Of a DNA stretch of 42,285 nt, positions 1-7,927 are shown piece after piece. The notes under the pieces were generated by a model, which searched no databases, had not been told where the DNA came from, and worked only from the letters and a program-made list of their open reading frames with translations. Position 1 is the first letter of the stretch; every line of letters starts with the position of its first letter. This DNA is from Bog-756 sp035531955. GTDB taxonomy: Bacteria; Actinomycetota; Acidimicrobiia; Acidimicrobiales; RAAP-2. The position numbers and the translations under genes were made by a program. The stretch covers positions 1 to 42,285 of the forward strand of contig DATKRZ010000093.1 of assembly GCA_035531955.1 (NCBI GenBank), read 5' to 3'.

Positions 1-509
1 ACTGGCTGGTGGCCGCCGACGGCGGGATCTTCGCCTACGGGGACGCCGTCTTCGCCGGCTCCCACGGGGGGTCCGCCCTCAACCGGCCCGTGGTGGGCAT
101 GGCCGCGACCCCGGACGGGAAGGGCTACTGGCTGGTGGCCGCCGACGGCGGGATCTTCGCCTACGGGGACGCCGTCTTCGCCGGCTCCCACGGGGGGTCC
201 GCCCTCAACCGGCCCGTGGTGGGCATGGCCGCCACCCCGGACGGGAAGGGCTACTGGCTGGTGGCCGCCGACGGCGGGATCTTCGCCTACGGGGACGCCG
301 CCTTCGCCGGCTCCCACGGGGGGTCCCCCCTCAACCAGCCTGTGGTGGGCATGGCCCCCACCCCGGACGGGAAGGGCTACTGGCTGGTGGCCGCCGACGG
401 CGGGATCTTCACCTACGGGGACGCCGTCTTCGCCGGCTCCCACGGGGGGTCTGCCCTCAACCAGCCTGTGGTGGGCATGGCCCCCACACCGACCCCGGGG
501 AGCCGATGA
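1..509 (+). CDS. Propeller-type repeat protein, C-terminal part (cut by left edge)
   Basis: The open frame enters from the left edge (codons in phase from base 3) and ends at a TGA at 507-509. It consists only of a 42-residue repeat with the core GYWLVAADGGIFAYGDA, then a GSHGG turn, LNRPVVGMA and TPDGKGYW. About 3.9 copies are visible, and the last breaks off into a short PTPGSR tail. Such repeats are common in secreted proteins of Acidimicrobiia and mycobacteria and are thought to form beta-propeller blades; their ligand is unknown. The stop overlaps the ATG of the next gene (ATGA), so this is the visible head of the ECF transporter operon and the protein is probably an extracellular partner of the secreted protein that follows. 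The N-terminus and any signal peptide lie outside the window. Confidence 0.75.
   Translation, partial: WLVAADGGIFAYGDAVFAGSHGGSALNRPVVGMAATPDGKGYWLVAADGGIFAYGDAVFAGSHGGSALNRPVVGMAATPDGKGYWLVAADGGIFAYGDAAFAGSHGGSPLNQPVVGMAPTPDGKGYWLVAADGGIFTYGDAVFAGSHGGSALNQPVVGMAPTPTPGSR
3..494 (+). repeat. 126-bp tandem repeat, about 3.9 copies
   Basis: Copies begin at the Trp codons at 3, 129, 255 and 381, exactly 126 bp apart. They are nearly identical at the DNA level, including synonymous positions, with only a few changes (for example accggcccg against accagcctg, and gccgtc against gccttc). This points to recent duplication or gene conversion. The last copy ends after about 114 bp. It lies inside the propeller gene. 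Confidence 0.9.
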
Positions 510-1456
510 TCGGAGGGCCCACCCCGGGGCGATTCGTGGCGGCGGGCCTGTCCGTGGCCGCGGTCTCGGCCGCTCTGGCGTCAGCCGGACCCGACGCGCT
601 GGTCCCGTTCCGGGATGCGGCCGGTGCCGCCACCGAGGTGAGCGTGGCCTTCGTCGTCGATTTCGGGGGGGCGATCGGTCCCGTGGTCAAGTGCGTCCCC
701 GTGCCGAGCGGTGACAACGGGTACCAGGCGCTGGCCGCGTTCACCGCCCTGGAGAACGAGGCACCGCCCGTCTTCGCCAGCAGCGGTCTGCTCTGTTCCA
801 TCAACGGCGATCCGAGCAGTGGCTGCGGCCAGACCGTTCCCGGGGGATACATCTACTGGTCGTATTGGCAGGGAAGCTCCGGAAAGTGGCAGTACGCCAA
901 TTCCGGGGCGACGGCAACAATGCAGAACGGCGACGTGGAGGGCTGGCGGTTCGAGAACCCGGGGAGGGCGAACCCCAACGACCCGCCGCCCGCCGCCTCT
1001 CCGGCCTACGCAGCCATCTGCGGCACGGGGGTGGCGGCCACGACCACCACCGCGGCGGGCGCGGCACCGCCGGCATCCGGCGCGCCGGGCCCGGCGTCGT
1101 CGGGCCCGCAGACCGCCCCGGCCCCGTCCGGCTCCCAACCGCTCCCCTCGTCCCCGGGAACTCCGGGTACGCAGGCATCCACGCCGGCCAAGGGCGGGCC
1201 TACGCCACCGTCGAACTCGGCTTTTGACCCGGGCCCAGGGGCTACCGGCACCGCGTCGTCGAAGCCATCGGGATCGGCGTCACCGTCGGGTCCGGCCACC
1301 TCCGGTGCCCAGGCCCAGGCCCTGCGCGCCTCATCGGCCGCCGCCCGACAGGGGAGGGGGGGCAGCCCGGCCCCGTTGCTCGTCGGCGGAGGGATCCTGG
1401 CCGTGTTGATCGCCGCCTCCGTGGTCCGGTGGCGGAAGCGGGCCGAACCGGAATGA
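506..1456 (+). CDS. Secreted, membrane-anchored protein of an ECF transporter operon (SCO2322-like)
   Basis: 316 residues. A hydrophobic N-terminal segment (about residues 8-28) looks like a signal peptide. The folded part (about 40-175) carries IYWSYWQGSSGKW and, further on, GDVEGWRFENPG, ending in an AAICG element. This pattern resembles the SCO2322 family, which lies beside ECF transporter genes in streptomycetes (from memory, not searched). A Pro/Ser/Thr/Ala-rich linker (about 180-285) leads to one membrane helix (about 291-307) and a basic RWRKRAEPE tail, so it is anchored with the domain outside. No LPXTG sortase motif is seen. ATGA overlaps join it to both neighbours. Likely role: surface capture of the substrate for the importer; this is inferred from context. 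Confidence 0.7.
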   Translation: MIGGPTPGRFVAAGLSVAAVSAALASAGPDALVPFRDAAGAATEVSVAFVVDFGGAIGPVVKCVPVPSGDNGYQALAAFTALENEAPPVFASSGLLCSINGDPSSGCGQTVPGGYIYWSYWQGSSGKWQYANSGATATMQNGDVEGWRFENPGRANPNDPPPAASPAYAAICGTGVAATTTTAAGAAPPASGAPGPASSGPQTAPAPSGSQPLPSSPGTPGTQASTPAKGGPTPPSNSAFDPGPGATGTASSKPSGSASPSGPATSGAQAQALRASSAAARQGRGGSPAPLLVGGGILAVLIAASVVRWRKRAEPE

Positions 1457-2616
1457 GCGGCCGTCGGGGCGCGGCGGCTGTCCGCCGGGGTCTTCACCCG
1501 GCGGCGTGGTGGCTGTGGGCCGGCTCGATGGCCTGTGCCGCCATCCGGACCACCAACCCGCTCCTCCTGGCCCTCATCGCCGCGGTGGCGGCATTCGTGG
1601 TCTCCGCCCGGCGCACCTCTGCACCCTGGTCACGGTCGCTGTCGTTCTTCTTCCGGCTGGGCGTCGCGGTGATCGCGGTGCGTGTCGTGCTCCAGATCGT
1701 CTTCGGCAATCGACTGCCCGGACACGTCCTGTTCACCCTGCCCCATGTTCCCCTGCCCCTGTGGGCAGAGGGCGTGAGCGTCGGGGGCCCGGTCACGCTC
1801 GAGGAGGTGCTCCAGGCGGCGGTGGCCGGGCTCCGGCTGGCGGTCGTCCTGGTCTGCTTCGGGGCGGCCAACTCCCTGGCCAGCCCCTACCGGCTGCTCC
1901 GCTGCCTGCCCGCCGTCCTCTACGAGGCCGGTGTGGCGGTGACCGTCTCGTTGGCCTTCGCACCCGAGGTGGTCATGGCCATCGCCCGCGTCCGCGACTC
2001 CCGCCGTCTTCGGGGCCGGCCGATCCGGGGGATCGCGGGGCTGCGGGGAATGGCCATTCCCGTCCTGGAGATCGCCCTCGACCGTTCGCTGCAGCTGGCC
2101 TCCTCGATGGACGCGCGCGGCTACGGCCGGAGGGTCGTGGTGACCCGGCGGACCCGGCGGATCGGGAACGGCTCCACTGCCGCCGGTTTGCTGCTGGTGA
2201 TCGTGGGTGTGTACGGCATCCTCGACGTCGGTTCGCTTCCCGCCGGCGGGATCCCGTTCGTGGCCCTGGGAGCCGTACTGGTGGGGGTGGGAATGGCCGT
2301 CGCGGGCCGGCGGACGGACCGCACGCGGTATCGCCCCGATGTGTGGGCCCTGCGCGAGTGGGTGGTGGCGGGCTCCGGGCTGGCCATGCTGGCGACCTTC
2401 ATCGCCGCCTCGGTGTCCGGAACCGCCGGACTCCAGCTGCAGGTCTACCCGCCCCATCTTCCGCTGCTCCCCCCCCTGCCCACGGCGGGCATCCTCGTGG
2501 CGCTCCTGCCGGCCGCCGTCGCCCCGAGGCCGAGGGGCGAGAACAGCTCGCGGCAGGCTGTGCCCACCCGGGCCAGGGCGCACGCCGCCGAGCCGGCCGA
2601 GGGGATCCTCACGTGA
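1453..2616 (+). CDS. ECF transporter transmembrane component EcfT
   Basis: 387 residues from the ATG at 1453, which overlaps the upstream stop (ATGA). An in-frame ATG at 1429 lies inside the previous gene and is less likely. Several hydrophobic helices are visible (about 25-45, 60-85, 120-150, 235-300, 315-340). The two EcfT coupling motifs are present: DSRRLRGRP near residue 186 and SMDARGYGRR near 218. In ECF transporters these Ala-Arg-Gly helices touch the ATPase pair and pass ATP-driven motion to the substrate-binding S protein. The following gene starts at a GTG overlapping this stop. Longer than the usual 250-270 residues because of extra C-terminal helices. Confidence 0.88.
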   Translation: MSGRRGAAAVRRGLHPAAWWLWAGSMACAAIRTTNPLLLALIAAVAAFVVSARRTSAPWSRSLSFFFRLGVAVIAVRVVLQIVFGNRLPGHVLFTLPHVPLPLWAEGVSVGGPVTLEEVLQAAVAGLRLAVVLVCFGAANSLASPYRLLRCLPAVLYEAGVAVTVSLAFAPEVVMAIARVRDSRRLRGRPIRGIAGLRGMAIPVLEIALDRSLQLASSMDARGYGRRVVVTRRTRRIGNGSTAAGLLLVIVGVYGILDVGSLPAGGIPFVALGAVLVGVGMAVAGRRTDRTRYRPDVWALREWVVAGSGLAMLATFIAASVSGTAGLQLQVYPPHLPLLPPLPTAGILVALLPAAVAPRPRGENSSRQAVPTRARAHAAEPAEGILT

Positions 2617-4256
2617 TCACCTTCTCCGACGTGACCTTCGCCTATGCCGAGGCGGAGGCGCCCACCCTCCACCGGGTCGACCTGACCATCGAAGAGGGGG
2701 AGCTCTGCCTGGTGGTCGGCCCGACCGGTTCGGGAAAGTCCACCCTGCTCAGGGCCATCAACGGCCTCGTCCCGCATTTCACCGGTGGCCGACTCTCCGG
2801 CGACGTCAGCATCGGGGGCCGGTCCACCCGGGATTTCCGCCCCCGGGAGCTGGCGGACATGGTCGGGGTCGTGGGTCAGGACCCGGCGGCGAGCTTCGTC
2901 ACCGATACGGTCGAGGACGAGTTGGCCTACACCATGGAGAACCTGGGCATCGCCCCGAATGCCATGCGGCGCAGGGTCGAGGACACCCTCGATCTGCTGG
3001 GCCTCCACGAGCTGCGCGGCCGGACGCTGTCGACGCTGTCCGGTGGCCAGCAGCAGCGGGTGGCCATCGGGGCCGTCCTCTGCGCGTCGCCCCGGGCGCT
3101 GGTTCTCGATGAGCCCACGTCGGCCCTGGATCCGGCCGCCGCCGAAGAGGTCCTGTCCTCCCTGACCCGTCTCGTCCATGACGTGGGGATGACCGTGGTG
3201 CTGGCCGAACACCGGCTCGAACGGGTGATCCCGTTCGCCGAGCGGGTGGTGCTGGTGCCCGGCGGTGGGCGACGGCTGGTCATCGGTCCGACCGCCGAGA
3301 CCATGGCGACCTCGCCGGTGGCCCCGCCCATCGTCGAGCTGGCCCGGGTCGCAGGCTGGACGCCGGTGCCCCTGACGGTCCGCGACGCCCGGAGGCTGGC
3401 CGCGCCCCTGCGGCGCCGGTTGGCGGGTGCGCCACCGCCGCCGGCCGCGGCTCCGGGCGGACCCGGGTCCCGGCCCGTCGCCCGGGCCGACCACCTGTCC
3501 GCCTCGTACGGCGAGGTGCGGGCCCTGGAGCAGCTGAGCCTCGAGATCTCCGCCGGCGAGATCGTGGCCGTGATGGGCCGCAACGGCTCCGGCAAGTCGA
3601 CCCTGCTCTCTCAACTCGCCGGGCTCCGCTCCCCCCACGGGGGCCGGGTCACCGTCCTCGGCGAACGTCCCGGCGACCTGCCCCCTCGCAAGCTCATCCG
3701 GCTGGTGGGCCTGGTGCCCCAGGATGCCGGCCTGTTGCTCTACGGCGAGACGGTCGCAGACGAGTGCACTACGGCCGACCGAGAGACGGGACTGGTGCCC
3801 GGCTCGACGGACGCCGTGCTCGAGGGTGTGCTCCCCGGCATGCCCCGGGACCGCCATCCGAGGGATCTCTCGGAGGGACAACGCCTTGCCCTGGCGCTGG
3901 CCGTCGTCCTGGCGCCCGCCCCTCCCCTCGTGCTCCTCGACGAGCCCACTCGGGGGCTGGACTATCCGGGCAAGGAGCGCCTGGTCACCCTGCTCCACAA
4001 GTTGGCGGCCGAGGGCAGGTGCGTGGTATTGGCCACCCACGATGTGGAGCTGGTGGCCCAGGCGGCCACCCGGGCCGTGGTCCTGGCCGAGGGCGAGGTC
4101 GTCTCCGACGGACCGGCTCGGGATGTGGTGTGCCACTCGCCGGTCTTCGCGCCCCAGGTGGCCAAGGTACTGGCCCCCGAGCCGTGGCTGACCGTCGACG
4201 AGGTCGTCAGCGCCATCAACGGCTCGACCGACGACAGGTCCGATGATGGGACTTAG
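2613..4256 (+). CDS. Fused double ATPase of ECF transporter (EcfA-EcfA')
   Basis: 547 residues from a GTG that overlaps the ecfT stop (GTGA). Two ABC ATPase domains lie in tandem. Domain 1 has Walker A GPTGSGKS (about 36-43), Q-loop VVGQDPAAS, signature LSGGQQQR (about 142) and Walker B ALVLDEPTSALDP with AEHR as switch. Domain 2 has Walker A GRNGSGKS (about 322-329), Q-loop LVPQDAG, a weaker signature LSEGQRLA (about 418), Walker B LVLLDEPTRGLD and ATHD. The fused pair replaces separate EcfA1/EcfA2. The degenerate second signature suggests unequal sites, as known for many ABC pairs. It powers uptake with EcfT and the downstream S component. Confidence 0.92.
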   Translation: MITFSDVTFAYAEAEAPTLHRVDLTIEEGELCLVVGPTGSGKSTLLRAINGLVPHFTGGRLSGDVSIGGRSTRDFRPRELADMVGVVGQDPAASFVTDTVEDELAYTMENLGIAPNAMRRRVEDTLDLLGLHELRGRTLSTLSGGQQQRVAIGAVLCASPRALVLDEPTSALDPAAAEEVLSSLTRLVHDVGMTVVLAEHRLERVIPFAERVVLVPGGGRRLVIGPTAETMATSPVAPPIVELARVAGWTPVPLTVRDARRLAAPLRRRLAGAPPPPAAAPGGPGSRPVARADHLSASYGEVRALEQLSLEISAGEIVAVMGRNGSGKSTLLSQLAGLRSPHGGRVTVLGERPGDLPPRKLIRLVGLVPQDAGLLLYGETVADECTTADRETGLVPGSTDAVLEGVLPGMPRDRHPRDLSEGQRLALALAVVLAPAPPLVLLDEPTRGLDYPGKERLVTLLHKLAAEGRCVVLATHDVELVAQAATRAVVLAEGEVVSDGPARDVVCHSPVFAPQVAKVLAPEPWLTVDEVVSAINGSTDDRSDDGT

Positions 4257-5082
4257 GGACCTGGGGACGCCGACGGCCGTCCACCGGTCGCGAGGGGTCA
4301 TCCACCTGCGGCCGAGCGCATCCGCACTGCTGGGCCTGGTCTCATTGGTCGGCCTGGCCGGCTTCTGCTGGCCACTGGTGATCCAGGGGAACGCCAGCGC
4401 CAACCTGGCCCACTCCACCGATGCACCGTGGCTGTTCGTCGCCATCCTCCCCCTGTTGCTGGCCGTGGTCGTCGGGGAGATGGCTGAGGGCTCACTCGAC
4501 GCCAAGGCCATCGCCCTCCTGGGGATCCTGGCCGCCTGCGGTACCGCGCTACGCGTCCCCAGCCCGGGGGTCGCGGGTTTCGAGCCGGTCTTCTTCCTAC
4601 TCATACCGGCCGGACGGGTGCTGGGCCGCGGCTTCGGGTTCGTGCTGGGAGCCATCACCATCGTCTCCTCGGCCATCGTCACCGGGGGCATCGGGCCCTG
4701 GCTGCCGTTCCAGATGTTCGGCGCGGCGTGGATGGGGTTCGGGGCGGGATGCCTTCCACCAGGGGTACGGGGGAGAGCCGAGCTCGCCATGCTGGCGGGT
4801 TACGCCGCCGTATCGGCCGTCGTCTACGGAACCCTTCTGAACCTCTGGTTCTGGCCGTTCGGTGCCGGCACCTCGACCAGCTTCTCCTATGCCCCGACCG
4901 CCGGCGCCCTGTCGAACCTCCACCGCTTCGTCTTCTTCGATCTCACCACCTCGTTGGGCTTCGATGTGTCCCGGGCCGCCACCAACGGCACCTTGGTGCT
5001 GCTGCTCGGGCGCCCCGTGCTGGCCGCCCTCCGCCGGGCGTCCCGCCGCGCCGCCTTCGGTGCCCCGGTGGTCTACACGTGA
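4243..5082 (+). CDS. ECF transporter S component (substrate-binding membrane protein)
   Basis: 279 residues. The ATG at 4243 lies 14 bp inside the end of the ATPase gene, with a second in-frame ATG at 4246. About six hydrophobic segments alternate with short loops, and a central region GFEPVFFLLIPAGRVLGRG and GIGPWLPFQMFGAAWMG resembles S components of the CbrT/QueT-like group. In an ECF importer the S protein binds the vitamin and topples in the membrane to deliver it. The substrate cannot be assigned; a cobalamin-type or other vitamin is plausible by analogy with related actinobacterial operons. It closes the operon: no gene follows on the same strand for 130 bp. Confidence 0.8.
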   Translation: MMGLRDLGTPTAVHRSRGVIHLRPSASALLGLVSLVGLAGFCWPLVIQGNASANLAHSTDAPWLFVAILPLLLAVVVGEMAEGSLDAKAIALLGILAACGTALRVPSPGVAGFEPVFFLLIPAGRVLGRGFGFVLGAITIVSSAIVTGGIGPWLPFQMFGAAWMGFGAGCLPPGVRGRAELAMLAGYAAVSAVVYGTLLNLWFWPFGAGTSTSFSYAPTAGALSNLHRFVFFDLTTSLGFDVSRAATNGTLVLLLGRPVLAALRRASRRAAFGAPVVYT

Positions 5083-5212
5083 GGTGACCCGCCGGGGCGG
5101 CAGGTGGTGGAGAGGGCCACCTTCCTGTGCCACTGTTGGAGCGCGCGCCCGACGGGGAAGTTGACCGGCCGTCCGGAGACGAGGTGACCTCTCGGGCCCC
5201 AGGAGTTGCCAT

Positions 5213-5356
5213 ATGGAACGGGCGAATCGGAGGGATGACCCAGGCCAGCGGCGCATGGACGACTACCTCGACGAGGTGCTGAAGGAGTCCTTCCCGGCCA
5301 GCGACCCTCCGAGCAGCTGGTCCGGCCGCGACCCATCGGACGGGGACGAACGGTGA
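5213..5356 (+). CDS. Small protein with ESFPASDPPS motif
   Basis: 47 residues beginning MERANRRDD. An aggag ribosome binding site lies 8 bp before the ATG. The C-terminal half reads DDYLDEVLKESFPASDPPSS followed by a tryptophan. An ESFPASDPPS-type motif recurs in short uncharacterised proteins of many bacteria, which supports a real gene (from memory). It is acidic, has no membrane segment and has no known function. An in-frame ATG at 5255 would give a shorter form. It lies 16 bp before the LexA box of the AlkB-like gene. Confidence 0.6.
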   Translation: MERANRRDDPGQRRMDDYLDEVLKESFPASDPPSSWSGRDPSDGDER

Positions 5357-5371
5357 CCGCCGGGAGGTAGG

Positions 5372-5385
5372 CGAACATATGTTCG
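5372..5385. promoter_or_regulatory. LexA (SOS) operator
   Basis: The 14-bp sequence CGAACATATGTTCG is a perfect palindrome and fits the actinobacterial/Bacillus SOS box GAAC-N4-GTTC. It lies directly upstream of a TAGCGT -10 box at 5388-5393 and 17 bp before the AlkB-like start, where bound LexA would block RNA polymerase. DNA damage is therefore expected to induce the gene. No other GAAC-N4-GTTC was noticed in the window. Confidence 0.8.
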
Positions 5386-5387
5386 TG

Positions 5388-5393
5388 TAGCGT
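5388..5393 (+). promoter_or_regulatory. -10 box of the AlkB-like gene
   Basis: TAGCGT lies 9 nt before the GTG at 5403. No Shine-Dalgarno site is seen, so a leaderless transcript is likely. Confidence 0.5.
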
Positions 5394-5402
5394 GGTCGGG
5401 CA

Positions 5403-6026
5403 GTGATGGTGCACCAGGGATCACTGTTCGGCGCGGGCGAGGCCATCGGGCCCCGACCATCGGCCCCCTCTCCGCAACGGATACCGCTGGCCGGCGGTGC
5501 CTGGGTCGACTTCTTTCCCGGCTGGATGGCCGGTGCCGACGCGCTGTTCGACGTCCTGTTGGGCACCGTCCCCTGGAAGGCGGAGCGGCGGACCATGTAC
5601 GACCGGCTCGTCGACGTGCCCCGCCTCCTCGCCTTCTACGGGAAGGGCGAACCGCTGCCCGCCCCCGCGCTGGAGCAGGCCAGGCTGGCACTGATCGACC
5701 ACTACCGGGGGAACGCAGGCGGACGGTTCTGCACAGCCGGACTGTGCCTGTACCGGGACGGGCGGGACAGCGTGGCCTATCACAGGGACAGCATCGGCCC
5801 GGGCGCCGGGAACGAGCCGATGGTCGCCATCCTCTCGCTGGGCGCGCCGCGCCGCCTGCTCTTGCGGCCCAAGGACGGGGGATCCTCGTTGCGCCTCCAA
5901 CCGGGCGGGGGAGACCTGCTGGTCATGGGTGGCAGCTGCCAACGGACCTGGGAGCACTCGGTCCCGAAGGCGGCGCGAGCGGGGCCGCGCATCAGTGTCC
6001 AGTACCGACCCGACGGACTGCGCTGA
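5403..6026 (+). CDS. AlkB-like Fe(II)/2-oxoglutarate dioxygenase
   Basis: 207 residues from GTG 5403, or 206 from the ATG at 5406. AlkB-type proteins remove alkyl groups from DNA or RNA bases by oxidation. The core is complete: LYRDGRDSVAYHRDS supplies the iron-binding H-x-D near residue 125, SLGAPRRLLLRPK the usual strand, GGDLLVMGG and WEHSV the distal His near 182, and GPRISVQYRP the Arg pair that holds 2-oxoglutarate. The N-terminal FFPGWM...ADALFDVL segment fits the DNA-repair type (ALKBH2-like). A perfect LexA box in the promoter supports a damage-repair job. The stop overlaps an ATG at 6026 (TGATG). Confidence 0.88.
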   Translation: MMVHQGSLFGAGEAIGPRPSAPSPQRIPLAGGAWVDFFPGWMAGADALFDVLLGTVPWKAERRTMYDRLVDVPRLLAFYGKGEPLPAPALEQARLALIDHYRGNAGGRFCTAGLCLYRDGRDSVAYHRDSIGPGAGNEPMVAILSLGAPRRLLLRPKDGGSSLRLQPGGGDLLVMGGSCQRTWEHSVPKAARAGPRISVQYRPDGLR

Positions 6027-6095
6027 TGCCGGTTGTCATCCACGTCCGCCGGTTGGGCGGCGACGGGTCGGGAGGTCCGACGGACCGCCCGGCAC

Positions 6096-6101
6096 TACCA
6101 T
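6096..6101 (+). promoter_or_regulatory. -10 box of the PhyH-like gene
   Basis: TACCAT is 8 nt before the ATG at 6110. This fits the leaderless pattern seen at several other genes here and helps choose that start. Confidence 0.45.
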
Positions 6102-6109
6102 CGAATCCG

Positions 6110-6955
6110 ATGCCAGGGGCCCCGGTCCATCACCAAGGAGTATCCCGACACCAGCTGAACAGTGGGTTCGCGTGGTCCCCCCTCCGACCACCCTTCCGCA
6201 CGATCAGTGCCAGCCAGGCCGCCGACTACGACGAGCAGGGATTCTTCGTCATGGAACATGCGTTCGACACCGACACGGTCGCCGGACTACTTGCCGAGAT
6301 CGATCCGATCGAGCGCGACCTCGAGGAGCAGTTGCGCCTACTCGAGGGGGCCAAGGCGTTCATCGCCCGCGCGGACGAAATAACGTTCACCACGCATCTC
6401 GTGACACACTCGACGCGGATCAGGCGATTCGTGGCTTCGCCGATCCTGGTGGACCTGTGTGCCGACCTGATCGGACCCGACGTCCGCGTCTACTGGGACC
6501 AGGCCGTGTACAAGAAGCCCGCCACCGATGCGTCGTTCCCCTGGCATCAGGACAACGGGTATGCCTTCGTAGAGCCCCAGCAGTACCTGACCTGTTGGAT
6601 CGCATTGTCTGATGCAACGGTGGACAACGGTTGCCCCTGGGTCGTTCCGGGACTGCACAAGATGGGTACGCTGCGCCATGAGTCGACAGACACCGGCTTC
6701 GTGTGTCTCGACGATCCCCCCGGTGCCCTGCCGATTCCGGTCGCCACCGGCGACATCGTCGTCTTCTCGTCGCTCACGCCGCACTGCACGGGGCCCAACC
6801 GCACCGGCGACATCCGCAAGGCCTACATCGTCCAGTACGCAGCCGAGGGCGCCGAGGTCCTCGTCACCAACGGTCGGACGGAGACGGAACGGATACGGGC
6901 CGACGCACCCGACCGGCAATTCCCGATCCTCGTGAATGGCTTGCCGGTCTCCTGA
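6110..6955 (+). CDS. Phytanoyl-CoA dioxygenase (PhyH) family protein
   Basis: 281 residues from ATG 6110. A longer form from the ATG at 6026, coupled to the AlkB-like stop, would add 28 residues that look non-homologous. It is a non-heme Fe(II)/2-oxoglutarate hydroxylase fold: FPWHQDNGY gives H-x-D near residue 144, LTPHCTGPN the distal His near 223, and RKAYIVQY the 2-oxoglutarate Arg. The N-terminal element YDEQGFFVMEHAFD is typical of PhyH proteins. These enzymes hydroxylate acyl-CoAs or small natural products; the substrate is unknown. It ends 78 bp from the convergent LigD polymerase gene. Confidence 0.85.
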   Translation: MPGAPVHHQGVSRHQLNSGFAWSPLRPPFRTISASQAADYDEQGFFVMEHAFDTDTVAGLLAEIDPIERDLEEQLRLLEGAKAFIARADEITFTTHLVTHSTRIRRFVASPILVDLCADLIGPDVRVYWDQAVYKKPATDASFPWHQDNGYAFVEPQQYLTCWIALSDATVDNGCPWVVPGLHKMGTLRHESTDTGFVCLDDPPGALPIPVATGDIVVFSSLTPHCTGPNRTGDIRKAYIVQYAAEGAEVLVTNGRTETERIRADAPDRQFPILVNGLPVS

Positions 6956-7033
6956 TGCGGTTCCCGGTCCTGCGCTTCGTGCCGGTCAGTTCAACCGGTG
7001 ACGCCGGCGGCGGTGGAGGGTCGGGGCCCTGGC

Positions 7034-7927
7034 TCACACCGGGGCGAAGAGATCGCCGAGCTCAGCGACCCTGGACAGCACGTTTCCGGCCGTGAACCGA
7101 AGGAGTCCCGGTTCGCCCGCATCGTGGCAGGCGGCAACCTCCTCCCACGTCACCGGGGTCGAAGCCGTGGGCTCCGGCCGCCCCCGCAGCGAGTAGGCGG
7201 CGACGGTCGTCTTGGCCGGATGGTTCTGGCTCCAGTCGACGAGGACCTTGCCCGTGCGCAGGCTCTTCCGCATGTTGGACACGACGAGGTCGGGGCGCTC
7301 CGCCTCCAATCGGGTGGCGATCCGGTGGGCGTCGGTGCGCGCCCTGTCCCAACTCGGGCGACCGACGAGGGGAACATAGACCTGAAGCCCCTTCGATCCG
7401 CTCGTCTTGGCCACACCCTCGAGCGAGCGCTGCTCCAGGATCTCGGAGATGTCGAGGGCCACGGCACAGCACTCCACGATGGTGGAGCCCTCCCCGGGGT
7501 CCAGGTCGAACACCATGTGGTCGGGAGGCCCCGGGAGCGACCGCCTCCTCCCTACCCGCCACAGGGGGACGTGGAATTCGATGGCGGCCAGGTTGGCGGC
7601 CCAGACCAGGGCGGGGACGTCGTCCACGACCCCGTAGTCCACGGCCCCGCCCTCGGCGCCCGAAGGCACCGAGACCCGACGAACCCACGGCGGGGCATGG
7701 GTCGGAAGGTGCTTCTCGAAGAAGAAAGGCTGGTCGACTCCATCGGGAAACCGCTTCATGGTCAGGGGTCGATCGGAAATATGGGGGAGCATGACCGGCG
7801 CGATCCGGGCGTAGTAGTCGATCATCTCCCCTTTCGTGAATCCGACTTCCGGATAGAGGACCTTGTCCAGATTGGAGATCGTGAGCTCACGCCCGCCGAT
7901 GGCGGTCTTGATCGACTCAGAGCTCAC
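7034..7927 (-). CDS. LigD polymerase/primase domain protein
   Basis: 297 residues from a GTG at 7927, which lies 11 bp inside the 3' end of the ligase gene. It matches the archaeo-eukaryotic primase-like polymerase module of LigD: LTISNLDKVLYPEVGFTKGE at the N-terminus, DRPLTMKRFPDGV, HMVFDLDPGEG with the catalytic Asp pair near residue 137, KTSGSKGLQVYVPL, and SNMRKSLRTGKVLVDWSQN near the end. The enzyme fills gaps and adds (ribo)nucleotides during non-homologous end joining. In mycobacteria it is part of one LigD polypeptide; here it is a separate, translationally coupled gene. Confidence 0.92.
   Translation of the reverse strand: MSSESIKTAIGGRELTISNLDKVLYPEVGFTKGEMIDYYARIAPVMLPHISDRPLTMKRFPDGVDQPFFFEKHLPTHAPPWVRRVSVPSGAEGGAVDYGVVDDVPALVWAANLAAIEFHVPLWRVGRRRSLPGPPDHMVFDLDPGEGSTIVECCAVALDISEILEQRSLEGVAKTSGSKGLQVYVPLVGRPSWDRARTDAHRIATRLEAERPDLVVSNMRKSLRTGKVLVDWSQNHPAKTTVAAYSLRGRPEPTASTPVTWEEVAACHDAGEPGLLRFTAGNVLSRVAELGDLFAPV

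Noticed and set aside
3..494. Regular repeats as a CRISPR array
   Set aside because: Units are 126 bp, directly adjacent, in frame and encode protein repeats; there are no spacers.
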